Counted from the first letter of the stretch, positions 7,829 through 17,092 are shown. The stretch is 46,184 nt of DNA from an uncultured Eubacteriales bacterium (GCA_959604355.1 CAUHAO010000013.1:1-46184), one strand, 5' to 3'. Notes: generated by a model not told the origin, from the letters alone. Program-made: numbers and translations.

Positions 7829-8662
7829 TTACGGAGCGAAAACGGTTTTGCCCGCGGGAAACACGGATATCTGACCGTTCCACATTGCCCATACGTCAAC
7901 GGCGGACGGATTGTAGCACGCGTCGCCCGCGCAGGTGAAGTCGAGGCTCTTGAAGGCTTGTATGTAGCGGTAAATATCAGTCAGAGTCGCGTACCATGTG
8001 TCGCGCATACCGCTCACTCTGCCGAAAAGGTCTTCGAGCTTATCCCACATGTCGTACGTGTAGAGCTCGTAACTGTGACCCCATATGCAGCCGAAAAACG
8101 GGCCGCGGCGCGGCTGTTCACCGACAAATCTGTCGAATGTATCCCATAACTGTTCGTCACAGATGTGGCATGTCGTCGCAAGGCGCAGCCAGTCGGTCGG
8201 GGTGCAGAAATTATAGTTGTTGTCGAGCGTGCGACAATGGTATATACCTGCGTCTTTTAGTATGTCGATGACAGCGGGGGAGTACACGCCGTAGGGGTAA
8301 GCCATACCGTGAACGGGTGCGCCGCAGATGTCCTCGAGCGCCTTGCGGTCGGAAAGTATCTGCCACAGCGCCTCGTCTCGACTCATGCTGCAGAGGTTCT
8401 CGTGGTTTGCGCCGTGCACCGCCACTTCCATGCCGTGGGGTACGTATAGGCGGCGTGCTTCCTGGGCAGTCAGGCGACGGCCGAATTTGCCTTCACCGAT
8501 ATCCGACACCTCACCCATAAGCGCGGAATTGAGATTGAATGTGCCTTTAAGACCGTAAGCTTCCATCATTTCTATGAGCCGCGCGTCGAACTCGAAACCG
8601 TCGTCCCAGCTCATGGAAAATGCTTTAGTCTTACCCTGGGGATAGAGAAGATTAATGTTCAT
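7829..8662 (-). CDS. Polysaccharide deacetylase family protein (NodB homology)
   Basis: A 277-residue protein of the carbohydrate esterase 4 fold. The metal triad is visible: SWDDG (Asp20, Asp21) and HGANH (His83, His87). The later YPYG segment matches motif 3. There is no signal peptide, so it would act in the cytoplasm or leave by another route. This is unusual for a peptidoglycan deacetylase and suggests a small oligosaccharide or related amide as substrate. The gene follows the coiled-coil membrane protein gene by 18 bp on the minus strand and is probably co-transcribed from the promoter at 9196-9224. Confidence 0.85.
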   Translation of the reverse strand: MNINLLYPQGKTKAFSMSWDDGFEFDARLIEMMEAYGLKGTFNLNSALMGEVSDIGEGKFGRRLTAQEARRLYVPHGMEVAVHGANHENLCSMSRDEALWQILSDRKALEDICGAPVHGMAYPYGVYSPAVIDILKDAGIYHCRTLDNNYNFCTPTDWLRLATTCHICDEQLWDTFDRFVGEQPRRGPFFGCIWGHSYELYTYDMWDKLEDLFGRVSGMRDTWYATLTDIYRYIQAFKSLDFTCAGDACYNPSAVDVWAMWNGQISVFPAGKTVFAP

Positions 8663-8680
8663 GCCGGACCTCCCGATCTA

Positions 8681-9175
8681 TTATAACGATGTCGCTTTTT
8701 CGGTATCTCGCAACTGTTCTTTTTTTGATGCAGACTCGCGTCTGAGCTCTTCCGCGGCGTCTTCGTGCTCCCGGGCTTGTCTTTTGAGCTCTTTGAGCTG
8801 CTGCTGCACGCGGCGTATTTCATCGTGTATATCCTCGGCTTCGACCGCTTTTTCCGCGGCATGACGGTCGAGGTCTTCTATTTCTTTTTCAAGGGCTTTT
8901 CTGTCGCATGACGTTTCCGCGGCGGGAGCTTGCGTGTCTCTCGGCGACGTGCTGGCCGGAGTGCTCTCCTTGTGATATTGCTTTATAAGTTCGTCTATCT
9001 CTCGGTCAAGACGCTCGTTTGTCTGCGCGGAAGCTTCCGGCTTTTCGTTTTCGGATGGACGAAGATCCGCAAAATCGTCTTTTTCGAGTTGTGAATTGCG
9101 GAAAATGAGACGGAATATCATGATTACCGCGCCGATCACCGCCGCAATGATGATAATATCCACGATCCGCACCAC
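8681..9175 (-). CDS. Membrane-anchored coiled-coil protein of unknown function
   Basis: A 164-residue protein with an N-terminal membrane helix (about residues 4-23) and a long charged region. Residues about 95-160 are rich in Glu, Lys, Arg and Leu with heptad spacing and very probably form a coiled coil; a Pro/Ser/Thr-rich linker separates the two. I do not recognise a family. It is the first gene of a two-gene minus-strand unit with the deacetylase and has a consensus promoter. A scaffold or spacer role at the inner membrane face is conceivable but not shown. Confidence 0.7.
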   Translation of the reverse strand: MVRIVDIIIIAAVIGAVIMIFRLIFRNSQLEKDDFADLRPSENEKPEASAQTNERLDREIDELIKQYHKESTPASTSPRDTQAPAAETSCDRKALEKEIEDLDRHAAEKAVEAEDIHDEIRRVQQQLKELKRQAREHEDAAEELRRESASKKEQLRDTEKATSL

Positions 9176-9195
9176 CTCTTTACATCTATACTACT

Positions 9196-9224
9196 ATTAT
9201 ACAGAGCATCCGTAAAAAAGTCAA
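9196..9224 (-). promoter_or_regulatory. Minus-strand sigma-A-type promoter
   Basis: Read on the minus strand: -35 TTGACT (9224-9219), 17-bp spacer, -10 TATAAT (9201-9196). It drives the coiled-coil protein and deacetylase genes. Confidence 0.88.
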
Positions 9225-9229
9225 TAGCC

Positions 9230-9258
9230 GTGACTCAAATTTTTTCGGCGCATATAAT
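9230..9258 (+). promoter_or_regulatory. Probable promoter for the holin/amidase pair
   Basis: A perfect -10 TATAAT (9253-9258) with a weak -35 GTGACT (9230-9235) and 17-bp spacer. It lies back-to-back with the minus-strand promoter only 5 bp away, so the two may compete for polymerase. Confidence 0.65.
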
Positions 9259-9307
9259 GTATTGCGACGCGGACGCATATACATATCTCAAAGAAGGGAT
9301 GCGTAAT

Positions 9308-9829
9308 ATGAATTATTCGCAAATCAAAACATGGATTGACCTTGCCGTAGCGGGCATAGGCACGTTTTTTTCGTGGTATCTGGGGGCGGCTTACGGGCCG
9401 CTGTATGCGCTGTGTGCACTTGCCGTGCTGGACTATCTGTCGGGAGTCGCGAACGCGATAGTAAACAAGAAGGTTTCATCTGAGATAGGTTTTAAGGGTA
9501 TAGCAAAAAAAGTCCTGATGTTTGCTCTTGTCGGCGTGGGTAATCTCATCGATACCTATGTCATCGGTACGGGAGATGCGACAAGATCGGCGGTGATATT
9601 TTTTTATATTTCCAATGAAGGAATATCGCTGATTGAAAACGCAGTCGCGCTCGGTCTGCCTGTCCCAATGGCGCTGAAAAAACTGCTGTCAAATTCGGAC
9701 AAACTGCAACTTTACGAGAAAATTCCGCAGAAACCTGCCCGGGACGGAAACGACAGCGGTGACGGCGGCGGAAATGACAACGGTGATGACGGAGAAAACG
9801 ACGGCGGGGACGGAGATGAGAGAAAATGA
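9308..9829 (+). CDS. Phage-type holin (TcdE/holin_4 family) with acidic tail
   Basis: About 173 residues. The first about 130 residues resemble the toxin secretion/phage lysis holin family: three hydrophobic segments and the motif LAVLDYLSGVANAIVNKKVSSEIGF, close to the DxLTGxxxAxxxxxxxSxxGxxG pattern of that family. The last about 30 residues are a low-complexity Asp/Gly/Asn tail ending in DERK, an unusual extension. Holins form pores that let an endolysin reach the wall; the next gene encodes an amidase and overlaps by 4 bp. I chose ATG 9308, with GAAGGG 9 nt upstream, over ATG 9299. Confidence 0.85.
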   Translation: MNYSQIKTWIDLAVAGIGTFFSWYLGAAYGPLYALCALAVLDYLSGVANAIVNKKVSSEIGFKGIAKKVLMFALVGVGNLIDTYVIGTGDATRSAVIFFYISNEGISLIENAVALGLPVPMALKKLLSNSDKLQLYEKIPQKPARDGNDSGDGGGNDNGDDGENDGGDGDERK

Positions 9830-10497
9830 ACAAATATAATATAGTCAGTCACACATCTCCGAACCGGGGTTCGCGCATGGGGTATAGGCCCGACATGATC
9901 TGCTGTCACAGTACCTGCCGCACCGTGAGCGACACCGTTGCCAGGTTCTGCGATCCCGGAAGCGGGACAAGCGCACATTTTGTTGTCGCAAGGGACGGCA
10001 CCGTACATTCGTTCGTCGCGCTCGAACGTGCTGCGTGGGACAACGGCTCGAACACCGTCGATCCGTCCGCCCATAATCATTATTCGAGGGCTCTGTCGTC
10101 TGTTGTAAGGGAGCGCGCATCAGATGCGAACTTATACACGGTCGCGGTAGAGTTCGAGAACCGGGATACCGGAGTTCTCACCGACGTGCAATATGACGCC
10201 GGTCTGTGGCTTATGCGACATATAATAGCACAGCTCAAAGAGAAGTTCGGAGTCGATTTCAGCATTGATCGTGAGCATATTATCGGACATTGCGAAATTA
10301 GTCCGTACAATAAGACGAACTGCCCCGGCAAGGATTTTCCGTACGAGCGTTTTATTGATGATCTGAAAAAGGGCGAAGGGGACAAAGAGGAAGAGCTCGA
10401 GCCGGAAAAGTCCGAAACAGAGCCGAAAACGGTGAAAAAGACTCTAAACAGGCTCATTTCTCGCATTTTTTCTCGCTCCGTGAAGGAACACTTGTAG
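9826..10497 (+). CDS. N-acetylmuramoyl-L-alanine amidase (Amidase_2, endolysin-like)
   Basis: A 223-residue protein with an Amidase_2/T7-lysozyme-like zinc amidase domain (about 1-175). Likely zinc ligands are His in ICCHST, His in IIGHCEI, and Cys in TNCPGK. There is no signal peptide, as expected for an endolysin delivered by a holin. The C-terminal about 45 residues are Glu/Lys-rich, then basic, and may bind the wall or membrane. The ATGA overlap with the holin gene marks a two-gene lysis cassette. No other phage genes are nearby. Confidence 0.88.
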   Translation: MNKYNIVSHTSPNRGSRMGYRPDMICCHSTCRTVSDTVARFCDPGSGTSAHFVVARDGTVHSFVALERAAWDNGSNTVDPSAHNHYSRALSSVVRERASDANLYTVAVEFENRDTGVLTDVQYDAGLWLMRHIIAQLKEKFGVDFSIDREHIIGHCEISPYNKTNCPGKDFPYERFIDDLKKGEGDKEEELEPEKSETEPKTVKKTLNRLISRIFSRSVKEHL

Positions 10498-10628
10498 ACT
10501 TTTCTGCTTTTTCATTGTAAAATAGTATTCATTTATATGTAAAAAGTATACAAATATATCAAGATTATTATGAAAAAATCAGATAAGTTACAAAATATTA
10601 CAAAATAGCGACAAACATCAAAGCAATA

Positions 10629-10657
10629 TTGACAAAATTTCAAAGTCGTGATAAAAT
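10629..10657 (+). promoter_or_regulatory. Sigma-A-type promoter for the ABC importer
   Basis: -35 TTGACA (10629-10634), 17-bp spacer, -10 TAAAAT (10652-10657). It lies in the AT-rich gap 10498-10758 and gives a leader of about 95 nt before the ATG at 10759. I see no clear riboswitch or operator in the leader. Confidence 0.8.
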
Positions 10658-10758
10658 AAGTTCAAAGAGAGGGTACGGGAATACATTTTTATTATTGGGA
10701 AGATATTGGCGTTGAAAACGTCGGTATATAGACTTAATCAAAAAGTGAGGCTGTACTT

Positions 10759-12081
10759 ATGAAAAAGTTAGTCGCTATTGCACTCGCCCTGCTTCTTGTC
10801 GTACCTATGGTACTTTCGGGATGTACGGGTTCTCCTGCCGAAAAGAGCGAAGTTCAGAAGATCATCGCTCAGGCTCAGACCATGACTCTTGAAGAGCTCG
10901 CAAAAGAGGCTATAAAAGAGTCCAACGGCGCTACGTTCTACGGAGTGGGTAACTCCAGCCGCGGAAAGACTGCGCTTCCGCTATTCATTTCCTATTTGCA
11001 GACGATCGACCCCAACTACACTCTCAAATATGAGTGGCAGCAGCCGAAGAACAACAAGATCTTTGACCAGCTGACCGCTGACTCCCTCAAGGATAAGGGT
11101 ACGTTCGCAATGACGCTTATCCAAGACGGCAACCAGATAGAGAGCAAGATGGTCCAGACCGGCATACTCGACACGTTCATTCCTAAGGAATGGGCTGAGG
11201 CTAACGGAATAACTGCAGAGAACTATAAAGGTTATCTTGCACTCCAGACTCTGAACAAGGTATTCATGTACAACTGCACCGGCAAAAAGACATATACGAA
11301 TGTCTGGGATTTCGTCGCTGACGGCGAGCACGGTCTGTATATGGACATCGACTCCGAGATCGTCGGCAAGAACTTCCTTTACATGCTTACCAAAGACGAA
11401 TACGCGACGATGATGAAGCAGGCGTTCGACGCTATGCCCGCAGGTGCTGCCAAGACACGCATACAGGGCGTCGTTGACACCATGGCTGTCGAAGCGTCGA
11501 ACCTCGGACTCGGCGAAAACGGCAAGTATTCTCTGGCATGGATAAAACTGTGGGTCGAGAGTTACAGCGCGCAGACCGACGACGGCCCGATATGCAACAC
11601 TCTCGTTGCTAATTCCGCGACCGACCAGTTCGGACTACTCGTTTATTCGAAACTGCGCTCCGTAAGCGAATCCGACACCGTTTCCAAGAACAACATCAAA
11701 ATTGCCGCTTATGAAGACAACTATACCGGTATCGGAGGATTCGGCTATTGCCACTATCTGTTCGTCACCGATAACAGCCCGCTCCCGTGGACCGCTTGCG
11801 CGTTCATCGCTTACATGACAGAGACCGTTGACGGCTTCTCCGCATGGGGCAAGGATATCGGCGGTTACTCTTCCAACCCGACCCTCGCGGCGGCGAACGA
11901 AGAGAAGTTCCATCATTCCACCGGCGGTGACACCGCTGAAGGCGGACCTTTCAAAGCGCTCAACGATAAAGGCTTTGACTGGTGGAAATCCAGACTCGTT
12001 ATAGAAGAGCCCGAATATTGCGCAAAGGTATCTTTCACCGTAGGCAGCTGGATCGAAATGCTGACCAAGTATGCAGGCTGA
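10759..12081 (+). CDS. ABC importer substrate-binding lipoprotein
   Basis: A 440-residue extracellular solute-binding protein with a lipoprotein signal peptide and lipobox LSGC, so Cys22 is the lipidated residue. The body is consistent with a type II periplasmic-binding fold related to the iron/spermidine/sugar-phosphate (AfuA/FbpA-like) group, judged mainly from its partner permease and ATPase. It precedes the permease gene, with an intrinsic-terminator-like hairpin between them that would allow the binding protein to be made in excess. The substrate is not identifiable from sequence alone. Confidence 0.85.
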   Translation: MKKLVAIALALLLVVPMVLSGCTGSPAEKSEVQKIIAQAQTMTLEELAKEAIKESNGATFYGVGNSSRGKTALPLFISYLQTIDPNYTLKYEWQQPKNNKIFDQLTADSLKDKGTFAMTLIQDGNQIESKMVQTGILDTFIPKEWAEANGITAENYKGYLALQTLNKVFMYNCTGKKTYTNVWDFVADGEHGLYMDIDSEIVGKNFLYMLTKDEYATMMKQAFDAMPAGAAKTRIQGVVDTMAVEASNLGLGENGKYSLAWIKLWVESYSAQTDDGPICNTLVANSATDQFGLLVYSKLRSVSESDTVSKNNIKIAAYEDNYTGIGGFGYCHYLFVTDNSPLPWTACAFIAYMTETVDGFSAWGKDIGGYSSNPTLAAANEEKFHHSTGGDTAEGGPFKALNDKGFDWWKSRLVIEEPEYCAKVSFTVGSWIEMLTKYAG

Positions 12082-12119
12082 TAAAGCGGCGTATAAGGTA
12101 ACGTAATTTCATGTGTATT

Positions 12120-12151
12120 CAAAGGCGTCCTCTGCGGCGCCTTTGATTTTT
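12120..12151 (+). terminator. Attenuator-like hairpin between binding protein and permease
   Basis: An 8-bp stem (12120-12127 with 12138-12145) is followed by ATTTTT. It falls inside what is otherwise one operon. Partial termination here would lower permease and ATPase expression relative to the binding protein, a common arrangement in ABC importer operons. Confidence 0.75.
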
Positions 12152-12165
12152 AGAGGAAAATGTTT

Positions 12166-13992
12166 ATGGAAAACACGATTGTCAACAGAAACAAGAGGGC
12201 TGTTGCCGTAAACAAGCTGAAGACTTTTTTCACCAAGCCGCAGAATGTAATACTCGTCGTGATGGGGCTGATATGCACCTTTACGACGTTCGCTCCGATA
12301 ATCGCCATCGTTGAGGACACGTTCAAGATACATGTCGGCTCGATTGACCAGTATCTTACGGGCAAAACCTCCGGCTACACGCTGGTAAACTACATAGACC
12401 TTTTCACAAGCTCCGTAGCGGAAAAGAATCTCTGGATCCCGCTTCTCAACACGGTCATCCTCGCGACGCTCTCGTGTGTAGTGGCGATCTTTTTCGGCGG
12501 ACTTTTCGCGTTCTTCGTGACGAGGACTAATCTGCCGTGTAAAAAGTACCTCAGTTCGATATTCATCTTCCCTTACATCATGCCGCAATGGACGTTGGCA
12601 ATGGTGTGGAAGAACCTTTTCGACAGCAACCTCATAACCGGCACCAAAGACGGCCTGCTTGCAGGTTTGTTCGGGGTGCATATGCCGCTGTGGTGGTGTC
12701 AGGGACTTTTCCCGAGCGTCATCGTGCTGGGCCTGCATTACGCGCCGTTTGCGTATATCCTTATCGGCGGTATATTCCGCAACATGGACGCGAATCTCGA
12801 AGAGGCGGCAACGATACTCAATACTCCAAAATCAAGAATAATGACGCGCGTTACACTCCCGCTCGTCAAACCCGCCATCCTTTCGACGGTGCTGCTTGTG
12901 TTCGGCTCGTCGATGGGAAGCTATCCCGTCCCGCATTACCTCAAACTTACGACACTTTCAACAAAATACCTTGAAATGAATGCGAAATACGCGGGCGAGG
13001 CAAGTATTCTTGCGGTGCTGATGATGGTCATGGGCTTTGCGATAATGTGGCTCAACCAACGCAGCCTGAAGAGCCGCAAGAACTATACGACCGTTACGGG
13101 AAAGTCCGGCCAGATATCCAAGATAAATCTCGGCAAAGTCGGCAAGGTCATCATCGCTCTCATTCTTATAGTGATAACATTCTTTACGAGCATATTCCCG
13201 ATAATCTCCTTTGCGTTCGAGACGTTCCTGCCGAATCCGGGCGATTACAGCTTCCTGTATACGCTCAATCCGCAGAACCTGACGGCGAAATGGTGGATAA
13301 CAAGCGAAAATATTACCGAAAACGGTATGTACGGGCAGAAAGGTATGCTCTATAACCCGACCATCTGGCGCGCTTTCGGCGGCACTATGCTTACGTCCGT
13401 CGCGTGTGCGCTGATTGCGGGAACTCTGGGCACGCTCATCGGCTATGCGGTGTCGAAGAATCGCCGCAGCAAGCTTTCAAGCTACGTCAACAGCGTCGCA
13501 TTTCTGCCGTATCTGATGCCGTCCGTCGCCGTGGGTATCGCGTTTTTCATTCTCTTCTCGAACAAGTATTTTAACCTCTACAACACGTATTGGCTGCTGA
13601 TACTTGTCGGCACGGTCAAATATATCCCGTTCGCGAGCCGCAGTTCGCTGAACTCGATGCTTCAGCTCAGCGGCGAGATCGAAGAGGCGGCGATAATCCA
13701 GTCCGTACCGTGGACGAAGCGTATGACAAGGATCGTCATTCCGATCCAGAAATCGTCGATAATAAGCGGCTATCTGCTGCCGTTTATGACCTGCCTGAGA
13801 GAGCTGTCGCTGTTCATGCTGCTCTGCGTTCAGGGCTTCATACTCTCGACAACACTTGACTATTTCGACGAAATGGGCTTGTATGCGTTCTCGAGCGGTA
13901 TCAACCTCATACTCATCCTGACTATACTTATTTGCAACGCGCTTGTAAATAAGCTGACGGGCGCAAGTCTTGACAAAGGAATCGGAGGATAA
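12166..13992 (+). CDS. ABC importer permease, two fused BPD_transp_1 domains
   Basis: About 608 residues with roughly twelve membrane helices in two halves. Each half has an EAA loop that contacts the ATPase: EEAATILNTPKSRIMTRVTLP and EEAAIIQSVPWTKRMTRIVIP. Such fused double permeases are typical of the FbpB/AfuB group. I prefer ATG 12166 over the in-frame ATG 12160, because GAGG at 12153-12156 is only 3 nt from the latter. It is followed 5 bp later by the ATPase gene. Confidence 0.88.
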   Translation: MENTIVNRNKRAVAVNKLKTFFTKPQNVILVVMGLICTFTTFAPIIAIVEDTFKIHVGSIDQYLTGKTSGYTLVNYIDLFTSSVAEKNLWIPLLNTVILATLSCVVAIFFGGLFAFFVTRTNLPCKKYLSSIFIFPYIMPQWTLAMVWKNLFDSNLITGTKDGLLAGLFGVHMPLWWCQGLFPSVIVLGLHYAPFAYILIGGIFRNMDANLEEAATILNTPKSRIMTRVTLPLVKPAILSTVLLVFGSSMGSYPVPHYLKLTTLSTKYLEMNAKYAGEASILAVLMMVMGFAIMWLNQRSLKSRKNYTTVTGKSGQISKINLGKVGKVIIALILIVITFFTSIFPIISFAFETFLPNPGDYSFLYTLNPQNLTAKWWITSENITENGMYGQKGMLYNPTIWRAFGGTMLTSVACALIAGTLGTLIGYAVSKNRRSKLSSYVNSVAFLPYLMPSVAVGIAFFILFSNKYFNLYNTYWLLILVGTVKYIPFASRSSLNSMLQLSGEIEEAAIIQSVPWTKRMTRIVIPIQKSSIISGYLLPFMTCLRELSLFMLLCVQGFILSTTLDYFDEMGLYAFSSGINLILILTILICNALVNKLTGASLDKGIGG

Positions 13993-13997
13993 ATAAT

Positions 13998-15638
13998 ATG
14001 CCGAAAATCGTATTGACAGATGTCACAAAGCGTTGGGGAAACTTTTACGCAGTTGACCATCTTGATCTTACAATAGACGATTGCTCGTTCGTCACGCTGC
14101 TGGGCCCGTCGGGCTGCGGCAAGACGACTACTCTGCGTATGATCGCGGGACTTGAAACGCCCACGTCCGGACGCATTGAGATAGGCGACGAGGTCGTCTT
14201 TGACAGCGAAAAGGGGATAAACGTTCCCGCAAACAAACGCCATGTCGGGTTTCTTTTCCAGAACTACGCGCTGTGGCCGAACATGACCGTGTATCAGAAC
14301 ATCTCTTTCGGTCTGACAAACGTCAAAGAAGAGATGCCGACGGTCGCGACGGAAGTAAAACGCAACACGCGCATGGCTCAGATTCTCGATAATTACAGGG
14401 ATATTCTCACGGTGCTCGACGACTGCCGTGATAAGAAGGGCAAGATCGACACAGACCGCGCGTATGTGCGTATTATAGACACGTTTACGGTCTCGATGTA
14501 TACCGCCAAAGAGCTTTACGCGCTCGGTCTGCATAAAGAGAGCGATCCCGCGGCGAAAGCGGCGGAAGCGGCGGCGAAATACCGGGCGGCGGCGGACGCG
14601 GGACGCAAAGCGCTTGAAAACAGGGGCATAACGCTCAACGAAAACTTCGAGCACGTCAGAAACGGCAAAGTCGTAAAAACCGTGCGCAAGTTTTCAAAGG
14701 AAGAAATTGATCTGACGGTGCGCCGCGTGTCGCGAATAGTTAAGATAGGAATGTTCATGGACAGATATCCCGCGGAACTTTCGGGCGGCCAGCAGCAGCG
14801 TGTCGCGATCGCCCGTACTCTCGCACCCGCACCGAGCGTTATGTTTATGGACGAGCCGCTGTCGAATCTTGACGCAAAGCTGCGTCTTGAAATGCGCTCA
14901 GAGCTGCAAAGACTGCATCTCACGACGGGAAGTACATTCGTATACGTTACCCACGACCAGATGGAGGCGATGACTCTCGCGACGAGGATCTGTCTCATAG
15001 AAAACGGCGTGCTTCAGCAGTATGACGCACCTCTCGACGTCTATAACAGGCCAAACAATCTCTTTGTTGCGGACTTTGTCGGCAACCCGTCGATAAACTT
15101 TGTCGAAGCGACGGGCACGCAGGCGGAGGACGGCACGATGAAGTTCGACCTTCTCGACGGCAAAAAGGCGACGTTCTCCTTCCGCGGAGCGCTCGATATG
15201 GCTCAGTGGAAACAGGATGAAAAACGTGCTGAGGACGAGGCGGCGGAGGCTCATGCGAAGGCAAAGGCGGATAAAAAGTATGTCGAAAAAGGCAACAAGG
15301 ACACCGCTTTCAAGTATAACATCCCGCGCGTTGAGGAAGTGCTCGACGAAGAGCGGGAGGTGACGGATAACGACTTCGTCATCGGCATACGCCCCGAAAA
15401 TGTGACGATATGCACCGACGGCGGCGTCGAAGGTGAGATATACAGCGCTATGCCCACAGGTATGGAGACGACCGTCCGCGTGAAAATAGGCAATTTCCTG
15501 CTCACGGGCGTCGTTTTCGGTGGCGTTACGTATACCATCGGCGAAAAAGTCCGCGTTTCGTTCAAGGGCGACGGACTGATGCTCTTCAGCAGACGCTCCG
15601 GCAAGCTCGTTTCGACAGGCTCGATGACCGTTGAATAA
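13998..15638 (+). CDS. ABC importer ATPase with large insertion in the helical domain
   Basis: A 546-residue ATPase of the MalK/FbpC class. Motifs are intact: Walker A GPSGCGKTT (36-44), Q-loop Gln88, signature LSGGQ (261-265), Walker B VMFMDEP (281-287) and His319. The Q-loop to signature distance is about 173 residues instead of about 50, so an insertion of about 125 residues (about 107-235) sits in the helical subdomain that contacts the permease. A second, Lys/Glu/Ala-rich insertion (about 395-440) is in the C-terminal TOBE region. The family is normally about 350-380 residues. GGAGG precedes the ATG. It completes the importer operon and is followed by a terminator. Confidence 0.88.
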   Translation: MPKIVLTDVTKRWGNFYAVDHLDLTIDDCSFVTLLGPSGCGKTTTLRMIAGLETPTSGRIEIGDEVVFDSEKGINVPANKRHVGFLFQNYALWPNMTVYQNISFGLTNVKEEMPTVATEVKRNTRMAQILDNYRDILTVLDDCRDKKGKIDTDRAYVRIIDTFTVSMYTAKELYALGLHKESDPAAKAAEAAAKYRAAADAGRKALENRGITLNENFEHVRNGKVVKTVRKFSKEEIDLTVRRVSRIVKIGMFMDRYPAELSGGQQQRVAIARTLAPAPSVMFMDEPLSNLDAKLRLEMRSELQRLHLTTGSTFVYVTHDQMEAMTLATRICLIENGVLQQYDAPLDVYNRPNNLFVADFVGNPSINFVEATGTQAEDGTMKFDLLDGKKATFSFRGALDMAQWKQDEKRAEDEAAEAHAKAKADKKYVEKGNKDTAFKYNIPRVEEVLDEEREVTDNDFVIGIRPENVTICTDGGVEGEIYSAMPTGMETTVRVKIGNFLLTGVVFGGVTYTIGEKVRVSFKGDGLMLFSRRSGKLVSTGSMTVE

Positions 15639-15666
15639 ACACGCAACATCAAAAACGCAATAATAA

Positions 15667-15707
15667 AAACGAGCCCTCCGGCCATAAAGGGGGCTCGTTT
15701 GATTTTT
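15667..15707 (+). terminator. Rho-independent terminator after the ABC importer
   Basis: A perfect 10-bp stem (15667-15676 with 15691-15700) and a 14-nt loop are followed by GATTTTT. It closes the importer operon. Confidence 0.88.
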
Positions 15708-15739
15708 CTGAATAATATATTAAACTTTTATTAAATGGC

Positions 15740-15768
15740 TTGATTTAAAAAGAGAATAGTGTTACAAT
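15740..15768 (+). promoter_or_regulatory. Sigma-A-type promoter for the glycosyltransferase
   Basis: -35 TTGATT (15740-15745), 17-bp spacer, -10 TACAAT (15763-15768). Confidence 0.75.
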
Positions 15769-15814
15769 GAATATGCTCGTAAATGTATTCTCGTAAATGG
15801 AGTTTTGTTTGCTT

Positions 15815-17086
15815 ATGGATGTTTTGCTGAAAATATATTCCGTACTCGGTATAGCTTTCTGCGTGCTATATCTGTACCAGGCTTTTTATATACTTGTTCC
15901 TTTTATATTCAAACGCAAGCCGCACAAGAAGGATGCCGTTCTGCATCGGATAGGCGTGCTTATCTGCGCGCGCAATGAGGAAAATGTCATCGACATGCTT
16001 CTTGAAAGCATACAGGCGCAGGATTATCCGGCTGAATATCTGCAAGTTTTCGTCGCCGCGGACAACTGCACGGACGCTACCGCGGACGTTGCGCGAAAAT
16101 GCGGCGCGACGGTCTACGAGCGATTTGACACGGAGCATATCGGCAAGGGTTATGCGTTGCAGTTCCTTATCGAGCGGGTACGTGAGGACTATGCGGATGC
16201 TCCGTTCGACGCGTATATGGTATTCGACGCGGACAATGTCATCGAGCCTGACTACATAACGAAAATGAACGAGACATACTGCGACGGCTATGACGTTGTC
16301 ACGGGTTACAGAAATTCGAAAAACTACGGTGATAACTGGATTTCCGCGGGACAAGCCCTGACATTTATGCGTGAATCGAAATATCTCAACAACAGCCGTA
16401 TGCTTTTGGGCACGGGATGCTCTGTCGGAGGTACGGGGTTCATGTTCGACCGTGCGTTGAGCGACAGGCTCGGAGGCTGGAACTGCTATACGCTGACGGA
16501 GGATATAGAATTCTCCGTGCGCGTTACCGTAGAAGGCGCGAAAATAGGGTACTGTCATGATGCAGTTTTTTATGACGAGCAGCCGACGAAGTTCTCTCAG
16601 TCGTGGCGGCAGCGTGTTCGTTGGGCAAAAGGGCTTTGGCAGGTGATGAAGAAGTACGGAGACAAACTTCTCAAGGGCATATTTTCAAAGAACGGTACGT
16701 CGTGTGCGGATCTGTTTCTTATCCTTTTGCCGAATATTTATACCCTTTTTTCGGTTTGCGGAGGCGCGGCGCTGTTTCTTGCGGATCTCATAATGCACTA
16801 TGATATGTCGAATTTTATTTCGAGGATGATCTCCGCAGCGGTACTGTCGTATATAGGTTTATTTGCGTACGGGCTGCTGACAACCGTTACGGAGTGGAAG
16901 CGCATCCACGCGCCCGCGGCGAAAAAGATACTCTACATCTTTACTTTCCCTGTATTCTTACTGACGTATATCCCCAATACCGTACATTCGTTTTTCGCCA
17001 AGCCGCGCTGGCTTCCGATACATCATACGCGATCTGTAAGCGTCAACGAAGTGCGTGGTACCCTGAAAGTTCGTACAACGGTGTAA
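15815..17086 (+). CDS. Membrane glycosyltransferase, family 2
   Basis: A processive-type GT2 enzyme of about 423 residues with an N-terminal membrane helix, a cytosolic GT-A domain and about four C-terminal helices. Motifs are FDADN (DAD about 138-140), TEDIE (TED about 228-230) and QRVRW (about 266-270), the D,D,D,QxxRW set of cellulose/hyaluronan/poly-GlcNAc synthase-like enzymes. It probably makes or extends a surface polysaccharide; the sugar is unknown. GGAG at 15799-15802 favours ATG 15815; the in-frame ATG 15797 has no ribosome binding site. The gene stands alone with its own promoter and terminator. Confidence 0.88.
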   Translation: MDVLLKIYSVLGIAFCVLYLYQAFYILVPFIFKRKPHKKDAVLHRIGVLICARNEENVIDMLLESIQAQDYPAEYLQVFVAADNCTDATADVARKCGATVYERFDTEHIGKGYALQFLIERVREDYADAPFDAYMVFDADNVIEPDYITKMNETYCDGYDVVTGYRNSKNYGDNWISAGQALTFMRESKYLNNSRMLLGTGCSVGGTGFMFDRALSDRLGGWNCYTLTEDIEFSVRVTVEGAKIGYCHDAVFYDEQPTKFSQSWRQRVRWAKGLWQVMKKYGDKLLKGIFSKNGTSCADLFLILLPNIYTLFSVCGGAALFLADLIMHYDMSNFISRMISAAVLSYIGLFAYGLLTTVTEWKRIHAPAAKKILYIFTFPVFLLTYIPNTVHSFFAKPRWLPIHHTRSVSVNEVRGTLKVRTTV

Positions 17087-17092
17087 AATCAT

